A stretch of 27,582 nt of DNA from NIOZ-UU35 sp964344175 (GCA_964344175.1 CAYFMI010000057.1:1-27582); one strand, 5' to 3'; counted from the stretch's first letter, positions 1-7,872 are shown. Notes: a model not told the origin generated them from the letters alone. Program-made: numbers and translations.

Positions 1-160
1 AGGATACCCTATTGGTCAAGCCTAGTTGTCTAGACTTATGGTGCGTTTGCCCTGTCTCTTCACAAATCAAACTGGACAATATGTACTCTTTCGGGTATCA
101 TTTGTCAGCTTGTGTCTCAAAGTTGGGATACTTGCATTTTTTTTCATTGGTAGGGAACAC

Positions 161-1231
161 ATGGTTGATACCATCAAGCTGCTAAAAGAACTCACTGAAA
201 CCCACGGCGTGCCCGGATACGAAGCCCCAATCCGGGCCGTCTTGCGCAAATACCTTGAACATTTGGGGAATCTGACAGAAGACAAACTCGGTAATTTAAT
301 ATGTGAAAAACAAGGCAGCGCAGAAGCCCCGCGTGTGATGCTGGCCGGTCATATGGATGAGATCGGTTTGATGGTTAAGCACATTACTAAAGAGGGATTT
401 TTAAAATTCTTGCCTTTGGGGGGATGGTTTGACCAGGTTTTGTTAGGACAGCGCGTGATTATCAAGACGCGCAAAGGCGATGTTGTTGGGGTCATCGGGG
501 CGAAGCCGCCCCATATGTTGCCGCCGGATGAGCGCGAAAAGGTCGTCAAGAAGAAAGATATGTACATTGATATTGGCGCGACCAGCCGTGAAGATGTGGA
601 GCTAGCTGGCGTACGGGTGGGTGATCCTGTTATCCCACGCGCCGATTTTGTGCCCCTGGCGGGTGGCAACACCTTCATGTCGAAAGCCTTCGATGACCGC
701 ATTGGAACCGCGTTGCTCGTTTCGGCGCTGACCGAACTTCAGGGACAGGAGCACCCCAATACGGTTGTCGCGACCGCCACCGTCCAAGAAGAAGTTGGCC
801 TGCGGGGTGCAAAAACCAGCGCCTGGACCGCCAATCCCGATGTCGCTATCGTCCTTGAGGTGGATATCGCCGGAGATGTCCCCGGCATTACGCCTGAAGA
901 ATCGTCCGTCAAGTTGGGCGGCGGCCCCTCGGTGCTGATGTATGATGCCCGAATGATCCCCAATCTGACATTGCGCGATTTTGTCATCGACACTGCCGAA
1001 GATTTGGCGATCCCTGTCCAGCTTTCCTATGTTGAGGGAGGCGCAACCGATGGCGGGATGATCCACATCCACAAAACGGGTGTGCCCACAATAGTGCTTT
1101 CTGTGGCGGCCCGTCATATTCATTCCGATAGTTCGATCATTCACCGCAGCGATTATGACAATGCGGTGAAATTGTTAGTGGCTTTGCTAGAGCGCCTAGA
1201 TGCAGCCACAGTAGAATCATTTACGCAATAA
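161..1231 (+). CDS. M42 family metallopeptidase (glutamyl aminopeptidase/TET-like)
   Basis: A cytoplasmic dinuclear metal aminopeptidase of family M42, which trims N-terminal residues from short peptides, usually as a large TET-type oligomer (family knowledge). Counted from the ATG at 161 the protein has 356 residues, the normal family length. The expected metal and catalytic residues are all visible: His64 and Asp66 in GHMDEIG, Asp178 in FDDRIG, Glu210/Glu211 in QEEVG, Asp235 in EVDIAGD and His321 before SDSS. The frame stays open upstream to a TTG at 26, but that extension is hydrophobic, unlike the family, and the ATG at 161 follows a GGTAGGG ribosome site. The gene lies 36 bp before atpA and in the same direction, so co-transcription is likely. 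Specificity (Glu, Leu or Lys) cannot be read from the sequence. Confidence 0.93.
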   Translation: MVDTIKLLKELTETHGVPGYEAPIRAVLRKYLEHLGNLTEDKLGNLICEKQGSAEAPRVMLAGHMDEIGLMVKHITKEGFLKFLPLGGWFDQVLLGQRVIIKTRKGDVVGVIGAKPPHMLPPDEREKVVKKKDMYIDIGATSREDVELAGVRVGDPVIPRADFVPLAGGNTFMSKAFDDRIGTALLVSALTELQGQEHPNTVVATATVQEEVGLRGAKTSAWTANPDVAIVLEVDIAGDVPGITPEESSVKLGGGPSVLMYDARMIPNLTLRDFVIDTAEDLAIPVQLSYVEGGATDGGMIHIHKTGVPTIVLSVAARHIHSDSSIIHRSDYDNAVKLLVALLERLDAATVESFTQ

Positions 1232-1267
1232 TTTTTAGAAATTTGATCCTTTAGGCCCGGAGGTAAA

Positions 1268-2929
1268 ATGTCTGATCTGATCAAACAAATCACTGCAGAC
1301 TTACAACAGCAAATCGAGTCGTTTCAGCCTGAACTGGAATTGCGCGATATTGGTACAGTTTTGGAAGCTGGCGATGGGATTGCCCGCGCAACTGGTCTTT
1401 CTGATGTACGTTCCCAAGAACTGGTCCAGTTTGAAAATGGGGTGATGGGAATTGCCTTCAATTTGGAAAAAGACTCCGTCGGTATCATTATTATGGGTGA
1501 GTACGCCGGTGTTCGAGAGGGCATGTCGGTGCGCTCTACTGGCCGCATCGCTTCGGTGCCGGTTGGTGATGGAATGGTTGGCCGTGTGGTTAATGCCCTG
1601 GGACAGCCTATTGATGGTAAAGGCCCTATCCCAACGAGTGGCTTTCGCCCAATTGAGCGTATTGCTCCCGGCGTTGTTCAACGCCAGGATGTGGATACTC
1701 CCGTTCAGACGGGGATCAAAGCCATCGACTCGATGATCCCCATTGGCCGCGGCCAGCGTGAGCTGATTATTGGCGACCGCCAGACCGGCAAAACCGCGAT
1801 CGCGGTAGATGCGATTATCAATCAGAGAGATGAAGAACTGATTTGCATTTATGTGGCAATTGGTCAAAAGAAGGCTGCCATTGCCCGCACCGTGGCAACC
1901 CTCGAAAAACATGGCGCAATGGATCACACCATTGTCGTTGTGGCTTCGGCAGAAGAACCGGCTGCCTTGCAATATATTGCTCCCTACGCTGGATGTGCCA
2001 TTGGTGAAGAATTCATGGAGACCGGGCGCGACGCTCTGGTGATCTATGATGACCTTTCCAAGCATGCCTGGGCTTATCGCCAGGTCTCGCTGCTTTTGCG
2101 CCGTCCCCCCGGGCGTGAGGCTTACCCCGGCGACTTGTTCTATTTGCACTCCCGCTTGCTCGAACGTGCAGCGCGTTTGGCAGATCAATTTGTGATTGTG
2201 CCCAACGATTTTGGCGAAGCACTAGCCGAAGAAGCCGATGCCATAGATGGCAAGGTTTACTCTGGCCCACTCTCGGAGCATGACGCGAAAGAAGCGCTCA
2301 AAGCCCTGGGGAATGCCGATACACACAAAACTGTCAAAGTTATAGGAACCGGCGGCTCTCTGACATCGTTGCCGATCATTGAGACCTTGCTTGGCGATGT
2401 CTCGGCCTATGTCCCCACCAACGTGATTTCGATCACCGATGGGCAGATATACCTGGAGAATAACCTCTTCAACGCCGGTATTCGTCCGGCGGTAAACGTG
2501 GGCCTCTCGGTTTCGCGTGTGGGTGGTGACGCCCAAACCAAAGCGATGAAACAGGTGGCGGGTGGCTTGCGCATGGATATGGCCGCTTTCCGCGAGTTGG
2601 CTGCTTTTGCTCAGTTTGGCTCCGACCTGGATGCGGCTACGCAATCTCGCCTCAATCGCGGGTTGCGCTTGCAGGAAATCCTTAAACAGCCGCAATATGA
2701 GCCGATGGCTTTTGAACGTCAGATTATGGTCATTTATGCGGGCATTCACGGGACTGCTGACAAAGTTCCCCTGGAGCGAATGCGGGGGTGGGAAGAAGCC
2801 CTGCTCCGTTATCTGGATAATTCTCACCCAGAAGTTGGTAAGGCGATCGTCGCCCAGGGCCGTATTACCGATGAAACTGAAGCAAAAATGCAGGCCGCGC
2901 TGGATGCATTCGAATCAACCTGGCAATAA
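1268..2929 (+). CDS. atpA: F1 ATP synthase subunit alpha
   Basis: Non-catalytic nucleotide-binding subunit of the F1 head of ATP synthase, on the cytoplasmic face of the membrane. The Walker A motif GDRQTGKT is at residues 169-176, followed by typical alpha-subunit stretches (AIGQKKA, PYAGCAIGE, DDLSKHAWAYRQ, LLLRRPPGREAYPGD) and the signature PTNVISITDGQIYLE. At 553 residues it is about 40 longer than the E. coli subunit. The extra length lies in one place, roughly residues 305-361, between LLERAARL and GGSLTSLPIIET, and includes a GKVYSGPL segment. A similar insertion is, from memory, present in several phyla outside Proteobacteria, so it is probably a lineage trait and not an error. A strong GGAGGT site precedes the ATG. 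It is followed by atpG after 12 bp. Confidence 0.98.
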   Translation: MSDLIKQITADLQQQIESFQPELELRDIGTVLEAGDGIARATGLSDVRSQELVQFENGVMGIAFNLEKDSVGIIIMGEYAGVREGMSVRSTGRIASVPVGDGMVGRVVNALGQPIDGKGPIPTSGFRPIERIAPGVVQRQDVDTPVQTGIKAIDSMIPIGRGQRELIIGDRQTGKTAIAVDAIINQRDEELICIYVAIGQKKAAIARTVATLEKHGAMDHTIVVVASAEEPAALQYIAPYAGCAIGEEFMETGRDALVIYDDLSKHAWAYRQVSLLLRRPPGREAYPGDLFYLHSRLLERAARLADQFVIVPNDFGEALAEEADAIDGKVYSGPLSEHDAKEALKALGNADTHKTVKVIGTGGSLTSLPIIETLLGDVSAYVPTNVISITDGQIYLENNLFNAGIRPAVNVGLSVSRVGGDAQTKAMKQVAGGLRMDMAAFRELAAFAQFGSDLDAATQSRLNRGLRLQEILKQPQYEPMAFERQIMVIYAGIHGTADKVPLERMRGWEEALLRYLDNSHPEVGKAIVAQGRITDETEAKMQAALDAFESTWQ

Positions 2930-2941
2930 GCGAGCGGAACT

Positions 2942-3838
2942 ATGGCGAGTGCTCGAGAAGTAAAACTTCGTATTCGTAGTGTCAAGAACATTGCCCAAGT
3001 GACTCGGGCTTTGCAGGCCGTTAGCGCCAGCAAAGTTCAAAAAGCCATGCAAGCAATGTATCGGACGCGACCCTATGCCACAAAGGCCTGGCAAGTGCTG
3101 ACGCACATTGCCGCCCAGCCTGGCAGGACGACCTTGCACCCATTGTTGGAAGAACGCAGCAAAGTTGACAACACGTTGGTGGTTTTGATTAGCGGTGATC
3201 GAGGCTTAGCCGGGGCATATAATGCAAATATTGTGCGGTTTACCCTCAAGCAATTTGACGATTATCCTTATCCGGTCAAATACATCACTATTGGTCGCAA
3301 AGGGCGCGATTTGATGATCCGTCGCCGTCAGGAAATTTTGGCGGAATTTAGCAATTTGCCCGCCGCGCCCGAGTTTGCGGATGTCTCGGCTATTGGACGC
3401 CTGGCTGTAGATGAATTCCTGGCAGGGAATGTTGATGAGGTCTATTTGGTGTATACCGACTTTGTCAACATGGTCAAGCAAATTCCTACAATCAAGAAAC
3501 TTCTTCCCCTGGAAGTTGATTCCGGTGAAGGGCGTGTCGAGGAATTTGGGCAGGCGCGTTCCGGCCCCAGCGCGAATTATGTCTATGAACCGGGGCAAGA
3601 GCAAATACTCGATGAAATAGTGCCGCGTTTTACGGCCTTGCAGGTTTATCAGGCCGTCATGGAATCGCTGGCCAGTGAGCATGCTGCGCGTATGGTTGCC
3701 ATGAAAAATGCGACCGAAAACGCGACCGCTCTCAGTGCTGATTTGCAGCTTGAATACAACAAAGCGCGTCAGCAAACCATTACCAGTGAAATGTTGGATA
3801 TTGCCGGTGGCGCGGAAGCCCTGGCACAGAGTTCGTAG
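2942..3838 (+). CDS. atpG: F1 ATP synthase subunit gamma
   Basis: Central rotor shaft of F1, which couples proton flow through Fo to ATP synthesis. The N-terminal helix (SAREVKLRIRSVKNIAQVTRAL pattern, ending in ALQAVSASKVQKA) and the C-terminal helix (AARMVAMKNATENATAL) are the two conserved coiled-coil segments that form the shaft; between them is the Rossmann-like domain with LISGDRGLAGAYN. The length of 298 residues is normal. It starts 12 bp after atpA with a GAGCGGA ribosome site, so it is in the same operon. The 42-bp gap to atpD is the longest inside the F1 cluster and contains a hairpin. Confidence 0.98.
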   Translation: MASAREVKLRIRSVKNIAQVTRALQAVSASKVQKAMQAMYRTRPYATKAWQVLTHIAAQPGRTTLHPLLEERSKVDNTLVVLISGDRGLAGAYNANIVRFTLKQFDDYPYPVKYITIGRKGRDLMIRRRQEILAEFSNLPAAPEFADVSAIGRLAVDEFLAGNVDEVYLVYTDFVNMVKQIPTIKKLLPLEVDSGEGRVEEFGQARSGPSANYVYEPGQEQILDEIVPRFTALQVYQAVMESLASEHAARMVAMKNATENATALSADLQLEYNKARQQTITSEMLDIAGGAEALAQSS

Positions 3839-3842
3839 TAAG

Positions 3843-3865
3843 CAGTATTCAGTGAGCTGATACTG
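3843..3865 (+). other. Hairpin between atpG and atpD
   Basis: CAGTATTCAG (3843-3852) pairs with CTGATACTG (3857-3865) with one bulged T and a 4-nt loop. There is no T-run, so it is not an intrinsic terminator; the atpD ribosome site GGAGGAAAG follows 5 nt later. It may affect mRNA stability or the relative output of atpD, but this is inference only. Confidence 0.4.
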
Positions 3866-3880
3866 AAATCGGAGGAAAGT

Positions 3881-5281
3881 ATGGCAAAGGCAATTGGCCG
3901 AATTACTCAAATTCAAGGTGGTGTTGTGGATGTCGAGTTCCCCACGGGGGAACTTCCCGATCTCTTTGAAGCGTTGGAAATTCCTCAAAGCAATGGTGAT
4001 CCCCAAGTTTTAGAAGTACAGAAACATCTGGGTGATAACTGGGTGCGTTGTGTGGCTATGGATACCACCGATGGACTTCAACGAGGTGTGGATGTGCATG
4101 CTACTGGCGCACCGATTATGGTCCCGGTTGGGGAGCCGACCCTGGGGCGGGTGTTTAATGTTTTGGGACGCCCGGTAGATGCATTGGGTGAGGTTAGAGC
4201 AGAAACTTACTATCCCATTCACCGCCCAGCGCCACCCTTTGAAGACCAATCCACCCGCGTAGAAGTTTTTGAAACCGGCGTCAAAGTTATCGACCTGATC
4301 GCTCCCTTCACCAAAGGTGGTAAAACCGGCATCTTCGGAGGCGCGGGCGTTGGTAAGACTGTTATCATTATGGAGTTGATCCGCTCGGTAGCCATGGAGC
4401 ATGAAGGTAACTCAGTTTTCGCCGGTGTGGGCGAACGTACCCGTGAGGGAACTCAACTCTACCGCGAAATGCTTGAGTCTGGCGTGATGAAAGACACCGT
4501 CATGGTCTATGGGCAGATGAACGAACCCCCAGGGGTGCGTTTGCGGGTTGCTCTGAGCGCACTTTCGATGGCGGAATATTTCCGAGATCGAGGACGCGAT
4601 GTACTTTTGTTTATTGATAACATTTTCCGCTTTAGTATGTCCGGTTCCGAAGTATCGGCGCTGCTGGGGCGTATGCCCTCTGCTGTAGGGTATCAGCCCA
4701 CCCTGGCGACCGAAATGGGTGAGCTTCAAGAGCGAATTACGTCAACGCGCACCGGTTCGATCACCTCGATGCAGGCCGTATATGTTCCTGCCGATGACTA
4801 CTCTGACCCGGCCCCAGTCGCAACCTTTACTCACCTGGATGCGACTATTGCCCTGGAGCGTTCTATTGTTGAGAAAGGTATTTATCCGGCGGTTGATCCG
4901 CTGGCCTCCAACTCGCGTATCCTCGATCCATTGATCGTCGGTGACGAACACTATCGCACGGCCCGCGAGGTGCAGGCGGTTTTGCAGCGCTATAAAGACT
5001 TGCAAGATATTATCGCCATTCTGGGTATCGATGAATTGAGTGAAGATGATAAATTACTCGTCGCCCGTGCCCGTAAAGTCGAGCGCTTCTTCTCGCAGCC
5101 CTTCTTTGTGGCAGAGCAGTTCACCAATATGCCCGGTAAATATGTGTCCATCCGTGATACCGTACAGGGTTTCCGCGAGATTTTGGATGGTAAGCATGAT
5201 GATGTCCCCGAAGATGCCTTCATGTTCGCTGGCACCATCGACGATGTTCTAGAGCGTGCCAAAAAGTTAGCTGCTGAGTAA
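3881..5281 (+). CDS. atpD: F1 ATP synthase subunit beta
   Basis: Catalytic subunit of F1-ATPase, which makes ATP from ADP and phosphate. Walker A is GGAGVGKT at residues 153-160; the GERTREG segment carrying the catalytic glutamate, the Walker B stretch LLFIDNIFRF, SEVSALLGRMPSAVGYQPTL, and the DELSEDD (DELSEED-type) loop are all present in order. The length of 466 residues is normal. The segment after the Walker B is FSMSGSEVSALL, where most bacteria have FTQAGSEVSALL, a mild lineage-type substitution. A strong GGAGGAAAG site precedes the ATG. Downstream, atpC starts after 12 bp. Confidence 0.98.
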   Translation: MAKAIGRITQIQGGVVDVEFPTGELPDLFEALEIPQSNGDPQVLEVQKHLGDNWVRCVAMDTTDGLQRGVDVHATGAPIMVPVGEPTLGRVFNVLGRPVDALGEVRAETYYPIHRPAPPFEDQSTRVEVFETGVKVIDLIAPFTKGGKTGIFGGAGVGKTVIIMELIRSVAMEHEGNSVFAGVGERTREGTQLYREMLESGVMKDTVMVYGQMNEPPGVRLRVALSALSMAEYFRDRGRDVLLFIDNIFRFSMSGSEVSALLGRMPSAVGYQPTLATEMGELQERITSTRTGSITSMQAVYVPADDYSDPAPVATFTHLDATIALERSIVEKGIYPAVDPLASNSRILDPLIVGDEHYRTAREVQAVLQRYKDLQDIIAILGIDELSEDDKLLVARARKVERFFSQPFFVAEQFTNMPGKYVSIRDTVQGFREILDGKHDDVPEDAFMFAGTIDDVLERAKKLAAE

Positions 5282-5293
5282 GCGAAGATAATT

Positions 5294-5746
5294 ATGCCCA
5301 TTCGTTGTGAGATTGTCTCCCAGGATCGTATGATCTATGAAGGTGATGCAGACTCTGTGTTGATCCCAGGCACCGAAGGCGAGATGGGGATTCTCCCCAA
5401 CCATGCGCCTTTGCTCTCTACACTGGCTTTCGGTGTGATCAAAGTCCGCAGTCAGGGGCGAGAAGATGTCTTCACCGTTGCGGGTGGCGTTGTTGAGGTA
5501 CAGCCAGATATTGTCACAGTGTTAGCAGATCGGGCCGAGAACGTGCGCGAAATCGATATCGCCCGCGCCGAATCTGCCCGTGCGCGCGCCGAAAAATTCC
5601 TGGCTGAAGGCCCGCCGCCCGACACCGATGCCTACCTGCGTATGGAAGCTGCCTTGCGCCGCTCCCAGCTTCGCCTGGATGCCGTGCGCCGCTATCGTCG
5701 CGGTCGTCACGGTGAAGTGCCTAAAATGATGGAAGATCGGGGTTAA
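5294..5746 (+). CDS. atpC: F1 ATP synthase subunit epsilon
   Basis: Epsilon subunit of the F1 rotor, connecting gamma to the c-ring and damping ATP hydrolysis. The N-terminal beta-sandwich is clear (CEIVSQDRMIYEGDADSV, the conserved GEMGILPNHAPLLSTL, and GGVVEVQPDIVTVLADRAE). The C-terminal helical part is Ala/Arg rich (ARAESARARAEKFLAEG) and extends to 150 residues, slightly longer than the usual 130-140, with a basic tail (RRYRRGRHGEVPK). It lies 12 bp after atpD. The next gene starts 7 bp later, so that gene probably belongs to the same transcript. Confidence 0.96.
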   Translation: MPIRCEIVSQDRMIYEGDADSVLIPGTEGEMGILPNHAPLLSTLAFGVIKVRSQGREDVFTVAGGVVEVQPDIVTVLADRAENVREIDIARAESARARAEKFLAEGPPPDTDAYLRMEAALRRSQLRLDAVRRYRRGRHGEVPKMMEDRG

Positions 5747-5753
5747 CCAGCCC

Positions 5754-6767
5754 ATGGCGCTTTTTTCTAGAGACCTGGGTATTGATTTAGGGACTGTGCG
5801 GACGCGCATTTCTGAAGGTGGGCAAGTCATACTTCAGGAACCGACGGTTGTTGCCATTGCAATTGATGAGTTAAAAATCGTTGCTTTGGGCCAGGAAGCT
5901 CAAGATATGTTTGGGCGGGTTCCAGATACCCTGGAGGTGGCCTACCCTCTGAAGAATGGCGTAATTGCCGATTATGAGGTCGCGGAAAAATTACTCGAAT
6001 ACTTGATTAAAAAGGTTAGCAGCCCGGCGCGTGTTTTTCGACCCCAGGTGATGATGTCGGTTCCCTATGGTGTCACCAGTGTAGAACGCCGAGCTGTTCA
6101 TGAGGCTGCCCTGGAAGCCGTCAAGCGAGATGTTTCGTTGATTTATCAGCCTATGTCTGCAGCGTTGGGTGTGGATTTGCCGTTTCATACCCCCACTGGC
6201 AACATGATAATTTGTTTGGGGGGCGGCGTTAGCCAGGCAGCAGTGCTGGCGATGTACGGAATTGTTTCTGCCGAAACTGTGCGTACCGGCGGTTTGCGTT
6301 TGGATGATGCTATCATGACCTATGTGCGCCGTAAATATGGTCTGGTTGTTGCCCAGCCAACTGCAGAACGAATAAAAATTGAAATCGGCGCAGCAGTGCC
6401 TCAAGATGAAGAACGCAGCCTCGAGGTTCAAGGGCAAGATCAGGTTACCGGATTGCCGCGCCCTCTCACCCTCACCACCGGTGAGATCGTTGAGGCGCTG
6501 AAAGATCCCCTAGATCAGGTTGTCGAAGCCGCTCGCCGTGTGTTGGAAAAAACTCCCCCGGAGTTGGTGTCGGATATTATTGATCGAGGCATCGCCCTTT
6601 GTGGGGGGACGGCATTGTTGGCTGGCATTGATAAACTGCTCACCAAAGAACTTGGAGTTCCTGCCTATCTTGTGGACAACCCTACCCGCTGCGTTGCCGA
6701 AGGCACTTCGCTGGCCCTGCAGCCGGGTGTCTTTTCTAAAATTAAGCGCAACCTGCCGCCCATGTAG
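5754..6767 (+). CDS. MreB/Mbl-like actin homologue with altered nucleotide site
   Basis: A member of the MreB family of bacterial actins, which form membrane-associated filaments that guide cell-wall synthesis and cell shape. The N terminus (FSRDLGIDLGT), EPTVVAIA, the PLKNGVIADYEVAEKLL stretch, SVPYGVTSVERRAV, TAERIKIEIGAA and the C-terminal GGTALLAGIDKLL fit the family, and 337 residues is normal. However, residues around bound nucleotide differ: DLGTANT is DLGTVRT, the phosphate-2 loop VDIGGGTTE is ICLGGGVSQ (the acidic residue before the glycines and the Thr/Glu after them are replaced), and TGGGALL is CGGTALL. The protein may bind nucleotide weakly or not hydrolyse it. It starts 7 bp after atpC, so it is probably read with the ATP synthase operon. 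No mreC or mreD is nearby. Confidence 0.88.
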   Translation: MALFSRDLGIDLGTVRTRISEGGQVILQEPTVVAIAIDELKIVALGQEAQDMFGRVPDTLEVAYPLKNGVIADYEVAEKLLEYLIKKVSSPARVFRPQVMMSVPYGVTSVERRAVHEAALEAVKRDVSLIYQPMSAALGVDLPFHTPTGNMIICLGGGVSQAAVLAMYGIVSAETVRTGGLRLDDAIMTYVRRKYGLVVAQPTAERIKIEIGAAVPQDEERSLEVQGQDQVTGLPRPLTLTTGEIVEALKDPLDQVVEAARRVLEKTPPELVSDIIDRGIALCGGTALLAGIDKLLTKELGVPAYLVDNPTRCVAEGTSLALQPGVFSKIKRNLPPM

Positions 6768-6778
6768 AATAGCCTGAA

Positions 6779-6824
6779 AACGACAAACCGGGTTCCAGCT
6801 TATGCTGGAACCCGGTTTGTCGTT
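6779..6824 (+). terminator. Strong hairpin ending the atp/mreB-like operon
   Basis: A perfect 21-bp inverted repeat (6779-6799 with 6804-6824) around a TTAT loop begins 11 nt after the stop of the MreB-like gene. The 5' half starts AACGACAAACC. Only a weak GATTT follows, so termination may be Rho-assisted or the hairpin may mainly protect the 3' end. Confidence 0.7.
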
Positions 6825-6860
6825 GATTTGTGAGTGCATGGTATCCTTGTACATTCTTCC

Positions 6861-6886
6861 AACCCCGGCATATGAGTGCCGGGGTT
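6861..6886 (+). terminator. Second terminator-like hairpin
   Basis: AACCCCGGCA (6861-6870) and TGCCGGGGTT (6877-6886) form a perfect 10-bp stem with a 6-nt loop, followed by TCAT. Read on the minus strand the stem is preceded by ATGA and followed by GGAAG, so it looks no better as a terminator for rex. It may be a back-up terminator for the plus-strand operon. Confidence 0.5.
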
Positions 6887-6906
6887 TCATAGGCTAAGAT
6901 TTACGC

Positions 6907-6989
6907 GAAAAAAGCCAGAATATAGCGCCGCTTACGGCGGTGAAGAGTGGCAATCGGGGAGGCGAGGGAGAAGCCTATGAAGCTTTTTC
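6907..6989. other. Possible structured RNA element in a gene-free stretch
   Basis: The segment is bracketed by GAAAAAAGC (6907-6915) and GCTTTTTC (6982-6989), which can pair with one unpaired base. Between them are a perfect CGCCG-CTTA-CGGCG hairpin (6926-6939) and a purine-rich stretch GGGGAGGCGAGGGAGAAGCC. There is no credible ORF. I do not recognise a known riboswitch or RNA family, and the pairing could be chance. Confidence 0.25.
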
Positions 6990-7000
6990 TGTTAAAAGAT

Positions 7001-7024
7001 ACCCCCGCTGCTTGCGGCGGGGGT
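7001..7024. terminator. GC-rich hairpin between the convergent mreB-like gene and rex
   Basis: ACCCCCGC (7001-7008) pairs with GCGGGGGT (7017-7024). On the plus strand it is followed by CTTCGTTG, on the minus strand by ATCTTTTA, so it fits slightly better as a terminator for rex, whose stop lies about 100 nt away. The rest of 7025-7121 is AT-rich and shows nothing I can name. Confidence 0.45.
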
Positions 7025-7121
7025 CTTCGTTGATAAAAAATTCAGTTTCGGATAAGTCAATAGATATCACCGCGCAGAGGCATTTTGGTGACTTATATTT
7101 GTTTGATTTTTAGGCAATCGA

Positions 7122-7742
7122 CTATGTTAGATAATACGACATCCGCTGTAAGTGAGTAGCCGGGTCGATATACTCAACCCGCACACTTGTGGGGACGCTT
7201 AACTGGATTGGCGCATAATTGAGGATTGCCTGTATGCCAGATTCAACAAGTTGGTCGGCAACTGTCTGGGCATGATCGGCCGGTACAGATACCATAGCAA
7301 CTTTAACATCCCATTGTTGGATCGTTGTAGCCATCGTGGCAGTATCTTGCACAATTAGGTTGCCCATCTTTTTGCCAATTTTTTCAGGATCGCTGTCGAA
7401 AATCATCGTGATCTGGAAGCCGCGATCGCGAAATCCCTGGTAATGGGCCAGCGCACTACCGACATCGCCAGCGCCGACAACAACCACATCCCAGACAACA
7501 TCTAAGTTGAGAATGTGTCTTAATTGATCACTGAGATATTTGATGTTGTATCCCGTTCCCTGTTTACCGAATTCACCAAATTGTGAAAGGTCTTTGCGAA
7601 TTTGTGCAGCTGAGACGCCGAGACGGTCTCCTAATTCTTGCGAGGAGGTCACGCGTTGGCCTTCTTGTGCCATGCGCTGGATTGCTCGAAGGTAAAGGGG
7701 CAGGCGCCCAATTACGATGCCAGGGATTTCTTGTTTTGCCAT
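7122..7742 (-). CDS. rex: Redox-sensing transcriptional repressor Rex
   Basis: Rex binds DNA when NAD+ is high and releases it when NADH rises, and so controls fermentation and respiration genes (family knowledge). The N-terminal winged helix covers about residues 10-75, including the conserved RVTSSQELGDRLGVSAAQIRKDLSQFGEFGKQGTGY region; the Rossmann fold follows with VVVVGAGDVGSAL, where the dinucleotide loop is G90-A-G-D-V-G95. It ends in the conserved DPATHLQRMSYYL, which belongs to the domain-swapped C-terminal helix. The length of 206 residues is normal. The ATG is preceded by GGAG (CAGGAGTACGTTAA). It is transcribed away from obg. No canonical Rex operator (TTGTGAA-N4-TTCACAA) is seen in its own promoter region. 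Confidence 0.96.
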   Translation of the reverse strand: MAKQEIPGIVIGRLPLYLRAIQRMAQEGQRVTSSQELGDRLGVSAAQIRKDLSQFGEFGKQGTGYNIKYLSDQLRHILNLDVVWDVVVVGAGDVGSALAHYQGFRDRGFQITMIFDSDPEKIGKKMGNLIVQDTATMATTIQQWDVKVAMVSVPADHAQTVADQLVESGIQAILNYAPIQLSVPTSVRVEYIDPATHLQRMSYYLT

Positions 7743-7832
7743 TTAACGTACTCCTGAGATACCTGATTTTCGAAGAAAGAATATTCCGACAAAACCCTCA
7801 CGTACATACAACCCGTGTCAGAGAATATGACA

Positions 7833-7838
7833 ATTATA
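7833..7838 (-). promoter_or_regulatory. Probable -10 box of rex
   Basis: ATTATA on the plus strand reads TATAAT on the minus strand, about 90 nt upstream of the rex ATG. A good -35 box at the right distance is not visible. It lies directly beside the -35 of obg, so the two promoters overlap. Confidence 0.45.
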
Positions 7839-7841
7839 GCA

Positions 7842-7872
7842 TAGACAGTCTGATTTTCCCCAGTGGTATAAT
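7842..7872 (+). promoter_or_regulatory. Probable promoter of obg with -10 next to the start codon
   Basis: TAGACA (7842-7847) and a perfect TATAAT (7867-7872) are 19 nt apart. The TATAAT ends only 7 nt before the ATG of obg at 7880, so transcription should begin at or within a base or two of the start codon. No ribosome-binding sequence is seen before the ATG. A leaderless mRNA is the simplest reading. Confidence 0.6.

Noticed and set aside
1..160. Coding or promoter signals before the M42 gene
   Set aside because: Only weak matches (TTGTCA at 102-107 and GATACT at 127-132, 19 nt apart); not enough to call a promoter, and no ORF continues from outside the window.
602..1144. 180-codon minus-strand frame opposite the M42 peptidase
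   Set aside because: Shadow of a gene with complete catalytic motifs; it has no family features.
1301..2188. 295-codon minus-strand frame opposite atpA
   Set aside because: Antisense shadow of a conserved ATP synthase gene.
7572..7587. TTCAC-N6-GTGAA inverted repeat inside rex, like a Rex operator
   Set aside because: Half-sites are in the opposite order to the Rex operator (TTGTGAA-N4-TTCACAA), and it lies within conserved rex codons; likely chance.
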